From: PALSA-610 sp038239145
GTDB taxonomy: Bacteria > Actinomycetota > Acidimicrobiia > IMCC26256 > PALSA-610
DNA: 64,000 nucleotides
Direction of reading: 5' to 3'
Assembly: GCA_038239145.1 (NCBI GenBank)
Contig: JBBSFB010000016.1
Span: 11,483 to 75,482, forward strand
The notes beneath the pieces were generated by a model. It made no database searches. It was not told where the DNA came from and saw only the letters and a list, made by a program, of their open reading frames with translations. A program made the translations under genes and the position numbers. Of this stretch, positions 25,748 to 40,881 are shown piece after piece (the stretch's first letter is position 1; each line of letters begins with the position of its first letter).

Positions 25748-27706
25748 ATGTCTTCTTCGTTCCACGTGCACTACTCGAGCCCGGCGAAATCGGGCCCGCC
25801 GACGGATCCGCCCCGCCCGTCCACCACGAAGAAGCCCGCGCCTCGTTGGCTGCACACGGTGTGGATCGCCGGGCTCGTGCTCACCCTCCTCCTGCTGTTC
25901 TTCCCGGCGTCGAAGACGTCAAGCACCAAGCTGACGTTCAGCGACTGGCAAGCGAAGGTCGGCGGCAACGAGGTGTCGACCGCCGTGATCGACACGTCCG
26001 GCAAGGTCACCGGTGTCCTGACCGACAAGAACAAGACGCACTACGAGTCGCGGATCCCCGCCGCGCTGAACGACGACACTCTCAGCGCTTATCTGAGCGC
26101 GCACAAGGTCACCGTGAGCGGCACGACCAACTCCACCAGCATCTGGAGCATCATCGGTGGCCTCGCACCCTTGCTGCTCCTGCTCGGCGCGTACTTCTAC
26201 ATCAGCCGCCGCGCGACGAAGCAGCTCGCGGGTGGACTCCGCGGGATCGGGTCGTCGAAAGCGAAGGTCTACGACCAGGACCGCCCGACGACCCGCTTCA
26301 CCGATGTCGCCGGGTACGAGGGCGCCAAGCGCGAAATCAGCGAGGTCGTCGATTTCCTCAAGCATCCCGAACGCTACGCGGCCGCGGGTGCAGTGGCGCC
26401 GCGCGGCGTGCTGATGGTCGGACCGCCGGGTACCGGCAAGACGCTGTTGGCGCGGGCCGTCGCCGGTGAGGCCGAAGTGCCGTTCTTCGCGTTGACCGGC
26501 TCGAGCTTCGTCGAGATGTTCGTCGGTGTGGGCGCGGCGCGCGTACGCGACCTCTTCGCCGCGGCCCGTAAGACCGCACCCGCGATCATCTTCATCGACG
26601 AGATCGACGCGATCGGTCAGCGCCGCGGCGGCGGTCTGGTGTCGAACGACGAGCGGGAACAGACCCTCAACCAGATGCTCGCGGAGATGGACGGGTTCGA
26701 CCCGACCTCCGGCGTCGTGGTGCTCGGAGCGACCAACCGGCCCGAGACCCTCGACCCCGCGTTGCTCCGGCCCGGTCGCTTCGACCGCCAGGTCGAGATC
26801 CCGTTGCCGAACCTGCTCGAGCGCAAGGCGATCCTCGCCGTGCACGCGCGCGGGAAGCAGCTCGGCCACGACGTCGACTTCGACGTCATCGCCCGCTCGA
26901 CGCCCGGCTTCTCCGGCGCCGACCTCGCCAACCTCATCAACGAGGCGGCGATCGTGGCCGTCCGCGACGATCGCACCACGATCTCGGCCACCGACTTCTC
27001 CGACGCGCGCGACCGGATTCTGCTCGGTCGACGCGAGGCCACCAACGCACTGATGCCCGGCGAGAAGCACGCAGTTGCCGTGCACGAGTCGGGCCACGCG
27101 CTGGTGGCCGCGCTGTCACCGAACGCCGACCCGGTCGCCAAGGTCACGATCCTGCCAGTCGGTCAGGCGCTCGGCGTCACCGAACAGCTGCCTTCGGACG
27201 AGCGTCACCTCTACAGCGAGAGCTATCTGAAGGACTCGCTCGCGGTGCGACTCGGCGGTCGAGCCGCCGAGCTACTGGTGCTGGGTGAAGCATCCTCGGG
27301 TGCGTCGAGCGATCTCGCCGGCGCGACCGACCTCGCGACGCGCATGGTGCGCGAATACGGCATGAGCAAGAAGCTCGGGCCGGTCGGCTTCTCCGGCGGC
27401 TCGCCCATGTACCTCGGCAGCGAGCAGGTGCACAGTCGCGACTACGCGGAAGCGACGCAGCGCGTCATCGACGAAGAGGTGTCGGACCTCCTGCGCGAAG
27501 CGGAGTCCCGGGCCCTGCAACTCCTCGGAGATCATCGCGACGCGCTCGATCGTCTGGTCGTCGATCTCGTCGCGCACGAGACCGTCGACGGCGAGGCGGT
27601 CGCCGCCGCGTTGACAGGCGATGCCGGGCCGACCGGGCCCGCCGAAAGTGGCGGACCACTGCGGACGCCCCAATTCCAGGCCCGGGCGACGCCTCCGATC
27701 TCCTGA
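25748..27706 (+). CDS. ftsH: FtsH-family AAA+ zinc metalloprotease
   Basis: 652-residue membrane-anchored protease that degrades misfolded and regulatory proteins. Transmembrane helices at about 35-53 and 133-153 enclose the extracytoplasmic domain. Walker A GPPGTGKT at 225-232, Walker B IIFIDEIDAIG, SRH RPGRFDRQVEIPLP, and the zinc site HESGH at 446-450 are intact. ATG at 25748 is preceded by AAGGA; a TTG at 25715 is an alternative. Probably a paralogue rather than the main FtsH, since its N- and C-terminal regions are unusual, but that is a guess. Confidence 0.93.
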   Translation: MSSSFHVHYSSPAKSGPPTDPPRPSTTKKPAPRWLHTVWIAGLVLTLLLLFFPASKTSSTKLTFSDWQAKVGGNEVSTAVIDTSGKVTGVLTDKNKTHYESRIPAALNDDTLSAYLSAHKVTVSGTTNSTSIWSIIGGLAPLLLLLGAYFYISRRATKQLAGGLRGIGSSKAKVYDQDRPTTRFTDVAGYEGAKREISEVVDFLKHPERYAAAGAVAPRGVLMVGPPGTGKTLLARAVAGEAEVPFFALTGSSFVEMFVGVGAARVRDLFAAARKTAPAIIFIDEIDAIGQRRGGGLVSNDEREQTLNQMLAEMDGFDPTSGVVVLGATNRPETLDPALLRPGRFDRQVEIPLPNLLERKAILAVHARGKQLGHDVDFDVIARSTPGFSGADLANLINEAAIVAVRDDRTTISATDFSDARDRILLGRREATNALMPGEKHAVAVHESGHALVAALSPNADPVAKVTILPVGQALGVTEQLPSDERHLYSESYLKDSLAVRLGGRAAELLVLGEASSGASSDLAGATDLATRMVREYGMSKKLGPVGFSGGSPMYLGSEQVHSRDYAEATQRVIDEEVSDLLREAESRALQLLGDHRDALDRLVVDLVAHETVDGEAVAAALTGDAGPTGPAESGGPLRTPQFQARATPPIS

Positions 27707-27725
27707 GCCGAGAACGGCTCGAGAG

Positions 27726-28061
27726 CTAGGCCGACTCGGCGACCGTCACCGGGGTCCGTTCCGCACCGCCCTCGCGAGCGCGCCGGTGCTCGTCGAGCGG
27801 GTCGGGTTCCACGACCGCGGGATGACGCGCGAGCCATTCCGACATCCACTGCCGGGCCACGCGCTCGGTCACGAACTGGGGCCGGGGACCGTCGCCCTGA
27901 CGCCACTCCCACACGGTCTGGTCGGTCTCGGTCTGGCGGCTGACGAGGTCGAACCCGAGCCGGGCGGCCTCGGCCGGCAGCGCGTCGAACACGTGCACCT
28001 CATCGGCCGGTTCCGGGACGGGAACACTCGACAATCCCGGTTCCCGTGGCCCCGTTCGCAT
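27726..28061 (-). CDS. hypothetical protein (111 aa), probable stress gene
   Basis: No family recognised. The middle (DEVHVFDALPAEAARLGFDLVSRQTETDQTVWEWRQGDGPRPQFVTERVARQWMSEWLARHP) looks like a compact alpha/beta domain, with a charged tail. The ATG at 28061 is favoured because a SigF-type GGGTAT lies nine bases upstream, which would give a nearly leaderless transcript. Confidence 0.6.
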   Translation of the reverse strand: MRTGPREPGLSSVPVPEPADEVHVFDALPAEAARLGFDLVSRQTETDQTVWEWRQGDGPRPQFVTERVARQWMSEWLARHPAVVEPDPLDEHRRAREGGAERTPVTVAESA

Positions 28062-28071
28062 GCCGTACGAA

Positions 28072-28097
28072 TACCCCACGACGCGGCGGCGGAAAAC
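28072..28097 (-). promoter_or_regulatory. SigB/SigF-type promoter
   Basis: Minus-strand GTTT (plus 28094-28097), 17-bp spacer, GGGTA (plus 28072-28076, GGGTAT in full), ending nine bases before the start at 28061. Confidence 0.55.
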
Positions 28098-28192
28098 CCG
28101 GCCGACACCGGGTAAAAGCCCGAAGACGAGACCCTGGACGACATGGAGCGGCACGCGCTCCGAGCATCGCGACATCTGGGCCGGCCCCGTGA

Positions 28193-28698
28193 CTATCGGC
28201 GCTCGGCGATACCGCGCACGTACGCGGCCTGGCCCACGTGTTCGAGGTTGTCGGTGATGACACTGACGAGGCGCGCGCCGAGGGTCACGGGCGGATCCCA
28301 CGCGTCGTCGACGACCCGGTCGAGCTCCCGCGGGGAGATCGTCTTCAGGTAGGCCGCGGTGACTTCGTGCACGGAGTCGTAGTAGCCGATCAGGTCCGTC
28401 GCGCTCGCGCGCACCGCGGCCACCTGCTCGCTCGTCTGGCCGTAGCCCGTCTCGGAGTCGTCGAACCCGAGCCCGAAGCGATCCGACCATCCCTGCATCC
28501 ACGTCTGCTCCGCACCCCGGAGCTTGGAGAGGTGGACGTCCTGGATGCGGGCGACGTGCCAGATCAGCCAAGCGATGGGGTTCGCATCATCGTCGACCCG
28601 CCACGTCAGCGCGTCGACGTCGAGACCCTCGACAGCCCGGTGGACACCGCTCCGGACCCGCCCGAAGGCATCGTCGAGCAGCGCGTTGATGTCGTCGG

Positions 28699-28702
<4 letters not shown>
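28193..28702 (-). CDS. DinB/DUF664-family protein
   Basis: 169 residues of the four-helix DinB superfamily, DUF664 branch, in which members act as mycothiol-dependent (or other low-molecular-weight thiol) transferases. Metal ligands are probably the His in IWHVARIQDVH and in DNLEHVGQAAYVRG. Its ATG overlaps the glgX stop (ATGA at 28699-28702), so it is the last gene of that operon. Its link to glycogen debranching is unclear. Confidence 0.85.
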
Positions 28703-30810
<2,108 letters not shown>

Positions 30811-30866
30811 GTCGAATCAACCCCACGATCGAGTCCGGAGCCGCCGAGTCTGGCAGCCCGCCGGCC

Positions 30867-31337
30867 TCAGCCGTGCATGGCGTGCGGAAGCCCCTCGCGG
30901 GCGTGGTCGACGGCCTCGTGGATTCGCCACGGGATCGACGGCCTGCCGCCCGTGTCGTCGGCGGCCAGCACCAGGCCCCCGAGCATCGAGACGTTCTTGA
31001 AGAACTGCGTGCGCTGGGCGGCGCGCGCGGACGCTTCGGTCTCGTTCCAGAACGCGTGCCCGGCAAGTGTCGTCGGGACGAGCGACGCCGCCAGCGCCAA
31101 CGCGGCGAGCCGGGGAAACTTGCCGGCGCCGAGCGCGAGACCGGCGACGACCTGCACCGTGCCGTTCACGCGGACGAGCGTGACGGTGTCTCCCGGCAGT
31201 CCGAGTGACTCGTTGAGCCCGGCGACCACGTTCTCGGCCTTCGGCACCTTCTTCTCCGCGTTGCGCACGGCGTCAATGCCACCGAGCACGAACATCGAGC
31301 CGAGCATCGGTCGTGCAAGCGTGCGAACCAGGTCCAT
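30867..31337 (-). CDS. DoxX-family membrane protein
   Basis: 156 residues with about four hydrophobic helices (LARPMLGSMFVLGGIDAVRN; VNGTVQVVAGLALGAGKFPRLAALALAASLVPTTLAGHAF; NVSMLGGLVLAA). DoxX proteins take part in quinone or thiol redox, but roles vary. ATG at 31337 after GAAGGGAT. Heads an apparent doxX-glgX-dinB operon with 56 bp before glgX. Confidence 0.85.
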   Translation of the reverse strand: MDLVRTLARPMLGSMFVLGGIDAVRNAEKKVPKAENVVAGLNESLGLPGDTVTLVRVNGTVQVVAGLALGAGKFPRLAALALAASLVPTTLAGHAFWNETEASARAAQRTQFFKNVSMLGGLVLAADDTGGRPSIPWRIHEAVDHAREGLPHAMHG

Positions 31338-31408
31338 GGGTCGATCCCTTCGATCCGCCAACGGTACCCGGCGACTGCGCCTGGTAATCCCGTATTAACT
31401 GGCCGGTA

Positions 31409-33606
31409 ATGCCGCAGCAACCGCCGTCAACATCCGATGTAATTGCGACGAACGCCCCGAGTAACCCCGCATCCAGCTGGGTATCACGCGCGGTGCCGTC
31501 TCGCGTGAGTGCCCGGTCGGTGCGACGGGCGATACAAGATCTGCGGGCAGCGCCGGAGCTGTGCGTACGGGTGATGCGAGAACAGTGCCGGTACCTCGGT
31601 CTCTTCGACCGGGCCGGGCGTTACGTGCTGCGAGTCAGCGAGGAGCCTTGGTTGCGGGTGCCGAGCCATCGGGAACGGGTTGCGATCGAACACGTGAGTC
31701 CTGATGTCGAGCGCGGTCGCTACGCGGTCAAGCGCATCGTCGACGAGACGGTCGTCGTGGAGGCCGACGCCTTCACGTACGGACACGACGAGATCGCGGT
31801 CCGGCTCGACTTCCGCCGCCGCGGGAAGCATCGGTGGCAGTCCACGTGGATGACCGCGCTCGGCAACGACCGCTGGCGAGGAGAGTTCCCCGTCGACCGC
31901 GTCGGCGAGTTCCGGTTCCGGGTGGTCGGCTGGCGGGATCCGTTCGCGACGTGGCGCCGCGACATCCTCGCCAAGTTCGACGCCGGCCAAGACGTCGAAC
32001 TGGAACGAGAAGAAGGGGCGTTGCTCTCGGAGACGGCCGCCAAGCGCGCACGCACTACCGAGGCCAAGACGCTCACGGCTTGGGCTGCGCGCCTGCGCGA
32101 GAGTTTCGACCCGAACGTGCGGGCCGAGCTCGACCAGTTCGTCGCAACGGCGCGCGCCGCGCTCGACGCCGACGACGGCGCGGTATACGAGCAGACCTCG
32201 ACAATCCGGGTCGAACGCCGGCTCGCCGGCTGCTCGGCGTGGTACGAGCTCTTCGCGCGTTCGGCGTCGCCCGACGCAGGTCGTTCGGGAACTCTCACCG
32301 ACGTCGTCGACCGGCTCGACACGATCGCGCGCATGGGCTTCGACGTGCTCTACCTCCCGCCGATCCACCCGATCGGGTTCGCGCACCGCAAGGGCGCGAA
32401 CAACGCGACCGAAGCCGGACCCGATGATCCCGGGAGCCCGTGGGCCATCGGCGCCGCCGACGGCGGGCACACCGCAATTCATCCGGATCTCGGCACGATC
32501 GCCGACTTCGACGTGCTCGTCGCGGCCGCACAGACTCGTGGGATCGAGATCGCGCTCGACCTCGCGTTCCAGGCATCCCCTGACCACCCGTGGGTACAGG
32601 AACATCCGGCCTGGTTCCGCCACCGTCCCGACGGGTCCGTCGCCTACGCAGAGAACCCGCCCAAGAAGTATCAGGACATCGTCCCCTTCGACTTCGAGTC
32701 GGAAGACCGGGCCGCGATGTGGGCGGCCCTGCTCGAGGTCGTCCGATTCTGGATGAACCACGGAGTGCGCGTCTTTCGGGTCGACAATCCGCACACCAAG
32801 CCGTTCGTGTTCTGGGAATGGCTCATCGCGCACGCCCGCGAGGACCAGCCCGACGTGATCTTCCTCGCGGAGGCGTTCACGCGACCTCGCGTCATGGAGC
32901 AGCTCGCCAAGATCGGCTTCAGCCAGTCGTACACGTATTTCACCTGGCGGAACACCAAGCACGAGCTCACCGAGTACTTCACCGAACTGACCACACCTCC
33001 TCTCTCCGACTACTTCCGTCCCAACGCGTGGCCGAACACGCCCGACATCCTCCACGAGACGTTGCAGCACGGCACCCGCGGAACGTTCATCGCGCGCGCG
33101 GTGCTCGCGGCCGGGCTGTCGTCGGTGTACGGCGTGTACGGACCCGTGTTCGAGCTGCAGGAGCACACGCCGCGCGACCCGGGATCGGAGGAGTACCTCG
33201 ACTCCGAGAAATATCAGATCCGGCACTGGGACACCGAGCGGCCCGACAGCCTGCGCTATTTCCTCGCCCGCCTGAACGAGATCCGGCGTGCGCACCCCGC
33301 GTTGCAACGCAACGACACGCTGCGCTTCCACGACATCGACAATGGCCAGCTCCTGTGCTGGAGCAAGTCGACCGCGACCGATCACGTCCTGATGATCGTG
33401 AACCTCGACCCCGTGACACCGCAGTCGGGCTGGACCGCGCTGGACCTCTCGTGTCTGGGCGTCGGTTGGGACGAACCCTTCGTCGTCTGCGATCTGCTGA
33501 CCGGCGTCTCTTACGACTGGCGCGGCCCGTACAACTTCGTGGAGCTCGATCCCGGCGCCGTGCCCGCGCACGTCTTCGCGATCGAGCGCGTGAACCCGGA
33601 GTTCCA

Positions 33607-33610
<4 letters not shown>
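31409..33610 (+). CDS. glgE: maltosyltransferase (alpha-1,4-glucan:maltose-1-phosphate)
   Basis: 733-residue GH13_3 enzyme that extends alpha-glucan with maltose from maltose-1-phosphate. The nucleophile is the Asp in FRVDNPHTKPF, the acid/base the Glu in IFLAEAFTRP and the third acid the Asp in NTPDIL. The family's conserved region starts at about residue 75 (VAIEHVSPDVERGRYAVKR), so an internal start is possible; the ATG at 31409, ten bases after a TTAACT box, gives the longest version. First gene of the glucan/trehalose operon, overlapping treS by GTGA. Confidence 0.93.
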
Positions 33611-37010
<3,400 letters not shown>

Positions 37011-37014
<4 letters not shown>

Positions 37015-37037
37015 ACCCGATCCTGGAGCCCGTGTGA
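37011..37037 (+). other. eight-codon bridging ORF between treS and malQ
   Basis: Reads VNPILEPV from GTG. Its start overlaps the treS TGA (37011-37014) and its TGA overlaps the malQ GTG (37034-37037). GTGAAC occurs at both junctions. Likely keeps ribosomes re-initiating across a gap that would otherwise break translational coupling. Confidence 0.5.
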
Positions 37038-38992
37038 ACAAGATCAGCGATCGGGCGCAGCGCCAACTGCACGCCCTCGCTCGGTCGAAGGGCGTCGAGG
37101 TTCGTTGGCGGGCCCAGGACGGCTCCAGGCAGACGTGCTCCGACGAAACGCTGCTCGCGATCCTGCAGATGCTCCGCGTCGACGTGGCCCGCCCCGACGA
37201 CGCCGCGCGCGCTCGGGCCGACCTGTACCGCGAGCATCGCGACTTGCTGATCGACCCGGTGACGGTCGCCTGGGACGGCGCTATGCCTCGCGTCTCGATC
37301 CGGCTGCCCGGTGCCGACGCGGAGGCCGACTTCGCGATCGTCGTCACGACCGAGTCGAACGACGAGCTGCGATGGACACGCCGCGACCTGAGCGCGCAGA
37401 CCAGCGCGACGACCGACCGGCACGGCAACATCGACCTCGTGGTCGGGCTCCCGCGCGGGTTCGATCCTGGTCGACACGACCTGCGGCTCACGGTCGGGAA
37501 CCGGGAGGCGCGTTCGACGCTCATCGCCGCGCCGACCCGGATCGCGAGCGGAACGACGCGCGCGTGGGGTGTGTTCGCCCCCGTGTACGCGCTCCATACC
37601 CGCGCCGATTCCGGCATGGGCGATCTCCGGGCTCTCGACCGGTTGGGCCAATGGATCGCGGGCCGCGGCGGCACGGTGATCGGCACGCTGCCGATCCTCG
37701 CCATGTTCGTCGGGCACGGGAAGGAGCCGTGCGACCCGAGTCCGTATGCACCGGTGAGCCGGCGTTTCTGGAACGAGCTGTACCTCGATCTGCGCGCCCT
37801 GCCCGAGCTCTCCGGAGCGTCGGATCTCCCGACGCCGGCATCCGCGCGATCCCTCGATCTTCCCGGGCTGGCCGCGAGCCGTCGACCCTTCCTGGAAGCG
37901 GCGGCCACCCGGATCGACGAGAGTCCCGTCCGTCGACGCGAGCTCGAGCAATGGCTCACGACCCGTCCCGAGGCCACCGCGTACGCCGAATTCCGCGCCG
38001 CGCTCGAAGGCACCGGTCGCGGCGGCGTCGCGGTCCACGAGTACGCGCAGTGGTCGATGGCGAGCCAACTCACCGCGCTCGCGAGTTCGCTCGCCGGGCG
38101 CGGGCAATCGCTCTACATCGATCTCCCGGTCGGCACCCATCGCGAGGGATACGACGTCGCCACCCGGCCCGAGCTCTTCGCCCGCAGCGGTTCGGTCGGC
38201 GCTCCGCCCGACGACTTCCAACCCACCGGCCAGGACTGGGGGTTCCCTCCTCTCGACCCGGACGCGGCCCGCGCCGACGGCCATGCCTACCTCGCAGCAT
38301 GCCTCGACGAGCAGCTGCAGTACGCGCGACACCTGCGCCTCGACCACGTAATGGGGTTGCACCGGCTGTGGATGATCCCCGCGGGTGCGCCCGGATCGGA
38401 CGGCGCCTACGTCCACTACCCGGCCGAGGAACACTGGGCCACGATCTGCCTCGCCACCGCGCGCCACCACGCGACGATCGTCGGCGAGAACCTCGGGACC
38501 GTCCCCCTTGCGACCGACCGGGCCATGCGCCGCCACCGCGCGCTCGGCATGTGGGTCGTCGAGTTCGAGCTCCCGGACGAAGCCGGCGCGGCCGAGGCCC
38601 GCGTGGATGCGCCGGGCGCGGGCGTGCTCGCGTGCATCGACACCCACGACCTGCCGACCTTCGCGGGCTGGTGGGCCGCGCTCGAGCAGGGCCCTCGCCG
38701 GGCCCTGCTGGCAACACTGCGCGCGTCCGGCGACCTCGATGCGGGCGACGCGGAGCCGGCCGCCGTGCTCGGCGCGGTCCTGGCGTGGATGGGCCGGAGC
38801 CGGGCGCCGTTGGTGATCGCGTCGCTCGAGGATCTGTGGCTCGAACCCATGCCGCAGAACATTCCGGGCGCCGGCCACGAAGCCGAGACATTCCGACAGC
38901 GCGCCGCGCACGGTATCGAGGAGTTCGACTCGCTCCCGACCGTGAGGCGCGCGCTCGACCGACTCGCACTCGCGCGGAGGAGCGCCTCATGA
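37034..38992 (+). CDS. malQ: 4-alpha-glucanotransferase (amylomaltase)
   Basis: 652-residue GH77 enzyme that disproportionates maltodextrins. Nucleophile Asp in RLDHVMGLHRLW, acid/base Glu in IVGENLGTVP, third acid in CIDTHDLPTFAGWW. N-terminal 130 residues form the extra domain found in actinobacterial MalQ. In this operon it would recycle short maltodextrins from GlgX and TreZ. Confidence 0.95.
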   Translation: MNKISDRAQRQLHALARSKGVEVRWRAQDGSRQTCSDETLLAILQMLRVDVARPDDAARARADLYREHRDLLIDPVTVAWDGAMPRVSIRLPGADAEADFAIVVTTESNDELRWTRRDLSAQTSATTDRHGNIDLVVGLPRGFDPGRHDLRLTVGNREARSTLIAAPTRIASGTTRAWGVFAPVYALHTRADSGMGDLRALDRLGQWIAGRGGTVIGTLPILAMFVGHGKEPCDPSPYAPVSRRFWNELYLDLRALPELSGASDLPTPASARSLDLPGLAASRRPFLEAAATRIDESPVRRRELEQWLTTRPEATAYAEFRAALEGTGRGGVAVHEYAQWSMASQLTALASSLAGRGQSLYIDLPVGTHREGYDVATRPELFARSGSVGAPPDDFQPTGQDWGFPPLDPDAARADGHAYLAACLDEQLQYARHLRLDHVMGLHRLWMIPAGAPGSDGAYVHYPAEEHWATICLATARHHATIVGENLGTVPLATDRAMRRHRALGMWVVEFELPDEAGAAEARVDAPGAGVLACIDTHDLPTFAGWWAALEQGPRRALLATLRASGDLDAGDAEPAAVLGAVLAWMGRSRAPLVIASLEDLWLEPMPQNIPGAGHEAETFRQRAAHGIEEFDSLPTVRRALDRLALARRSAS

Positions 38993-40881
38993 CGTCGTTG
39001 ACCGCTGATGATCTCTACCTGTTCAACGAAGGCCGGCACTACCGGTTGTACGAGAGGTTGGGCGCGCACGCGGCCGGAGCCGGTCGCTTCGAGTTCTCGG
39101 TCTGGGCGCCGAACGCTTCGGCTGTCTCGCTGATCGGGGATCCGAACGGTTGGCAGCCGGGATCCCACCCGCTCGGGCCGGTCGGCTCGAGCGGAGTGTG
39201 GTCGGGAACGTTCGAGGGCTGGAATGTCGGCGACCGCTACAAGTTCCGCATCGAGACCGTCGAGGGCTACACCGTCGAGAAAGCCGACCCGTTCGCGTTC
39301 GGCACCGAGCAGCTCGGCACCGCGTCGGTCGTCACCGACCTTTCCTATACGTGGAACGACACGTCGTGGATGGATGCGCGCGGCCACCGGCAGCGCCATG
39401 ACTCGCCCGTGTCGATCTACGAAGTGCATCTCGGATCGTGGATGCGCGGTGAAGACGGGTTCACCCTCCCGTACCGCGAGGTCGCGGAGCGGCTCGCGCG
39501 CTACGCCCACGACCACGGATTCACGCACGTGGAGCTGCTTCCCATCATGGAGCACCCGTTCTTCGGGTCGTGGGGCTACCAGACGACGTCGTACTTCGCC
39601 CCGACCGCGCGCTTCGGTTCGCCGACCGACTTCATGGCGCTCGTCGACACGCTGCACCAGCACGGTGTCGGCGTCATCCTCGACTGGGTTCCGTCGCACT
39701 TCCCGTCGGACGAGTTCGGGCTCGCGTATTTCGACGGCACCCATCTGTTCGAACACGCCGATCCCCGCCAGGGCTTCCATCCCGACTGGGGCACGCTGGT
39801 GTTCAACTACGACCGGCACGAGGTGCGTTCGTTCCTCGTCAGCAGCGCGTGCTTCTGGCTCGACCGGTACCACGCCGACGGGTTGCGGGTCGACGCGGTC
39901 GCGTCGATGCTCTACCTCGACTACTCCCGCCAGGCGGGCGAGTGGATCCCGAACCAGTTCGGCGGTCGGGAGAACCTCGGCGCGGTGTCGTTCCTGAAAG
40001 AGATGAACGAAGAGGTGTACCGCTCGTTCCCGGACGTGCAGACGTACGCGGAAGAGTCGACCGCGTGGCCGGGAGTCTCGCGGCCGACATATGCGAACGG
40101 TCTCGGCTTCGGGGGCAAGTGGGACATGGGTTGGATGCACGACACCCTCGAGTACTTTGCGCTCGACCCGATCCACCGCCAGTACCACCACGACGAGCTG
40201 ACGTTCCGCGCCGTGTACGCGTGGAGCGAGCACTACGTGTTGCCGCTCTCGCACGACGAGGTCGTGCACGGCAAGGGATCCCTCGCCGCGAAGATGCCGG
40301 GCGACAGCTGGCAGAAGCTCGCGAACCTGCGGTTGCTCTACGGCTACCAGTGGGCGCTACCCGGAAAGAAGCTGCTCTTCATGGGCAGCGAGCTCGGGCA
40401 GTGGGGCGAATGGGACCACGACGGTCAGGTCGACTGGCACCTCGACCACGATCTCGCGCACGCGGGCGTGCGGCGCTGGCTCGGCGACCTCAACCGCGCC
40501 CTCCGGAACCACCCGGCGTTGTACGAGCTCGACTCCGATCCCGCCGGCTTTCGTTGGACGGTGACGGACGATCGCGCGAACAGCACGCTCGCGTTCCTGC
40601 GTTACGCGCGGGACGGTTCGCCCTTGCTGTTCGTCGGCAACTTCACGCCCGTGGTCCGCCGCAATGCGCGCATACCCGTCCCCGCGGGCGGATTCTGGCG
40701 CGAGATCCTGAACAGCGACGCGGCCGACTACGGAGGCTCCGGGATCGGCAACATGGGAGGCGTGGATGCGCAGCCGGCGCCGGTGCACGACTACTGGTGG
40801 TCGCTCACGTTGACGCTGCCGCCGCTCTCGGCCCTGGTGCTGAAACCCGATCTGTCGGAAGCCAACGTGAGGCCGGAGTGA
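38989..40881 (+). CDS. glgB: 1,4-alpha-glucan branching enzyme
   Basis: 630-residue GH13_9 enzyme that adds alpha-1,6 branches to the GlgE product. CBM48 (FEFSVWAPNASAVSLIGDPNGW), then DWVPSHFPSDEFGL, the nucleophile in GLRVDAVASMLYLDY, acid/base in TYAEESTAWPGVS and LPLSHDEVVHGKGSL. Start ATG overlaps the malQ stop (ATGA) with GGAGGAG upstream. Slightly short, lacking the extra N-terminal domain of E. coli GlgB. Confidence 0.96.
   Translation: MTSLTADDLYLFNEGRHYRLYERLGAHAAGAGRFEFSVWAPNASAVSLIGDPNGWQPGSHPLGPVGSSGVWSGTFEGWNVGDRYKFRIETVEGYTVEKADPFAFGTEQLGTASVVTDLSYTWNDTSWMDARGHRQRHDSPVSIYEVHLGSWMRGEDGFTLPYREVAERLARYAHDHGFTHVELLPIMEHPFFGSWGYQTTSYFAPTARFGSPTDFMALVDTLHQHGVGVILDWVPSHFPSDEFGLAYFDGTHLFEHADPRQGFHPDWGTLVFNYDRHEVRSFLVSSACFWLDRYHADGLRVDAVASMLYLDYSRQAGEWIPNQFGGRENLGAVSFLKEMNEEVYRSFPDVQTYAEESTAWPGVSRPTYANGLGFGGKWDMGWMHDTLEYFALDPIHRQYHHDELTFRAVYAWSEHYVLPLSHDEVVHGKGSLAAKMPGDSWQKLANLRLLYGYQWALPGKKLLFMGSELGQWGEWDHDGQVDWHLDHDLAHAGVRRWLGDLNRALRNHPALYELDSDPAGFRWTVTDDRANSTLAFLRYARDGSPLLFVGNFTPVVRRNARIPVPAGGFWREILNSDAADYGGSGIGNMGGVDAQPAPVHDYWWSLTLTLPPLSALVLKPDLSEANVRPE

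Noticed and set aside
31484..33571. 695-codon open frame opposite glgE
   Set aside because: Antisense shadow of a well-supported enzyme; composition is unlike any real protein in the window.
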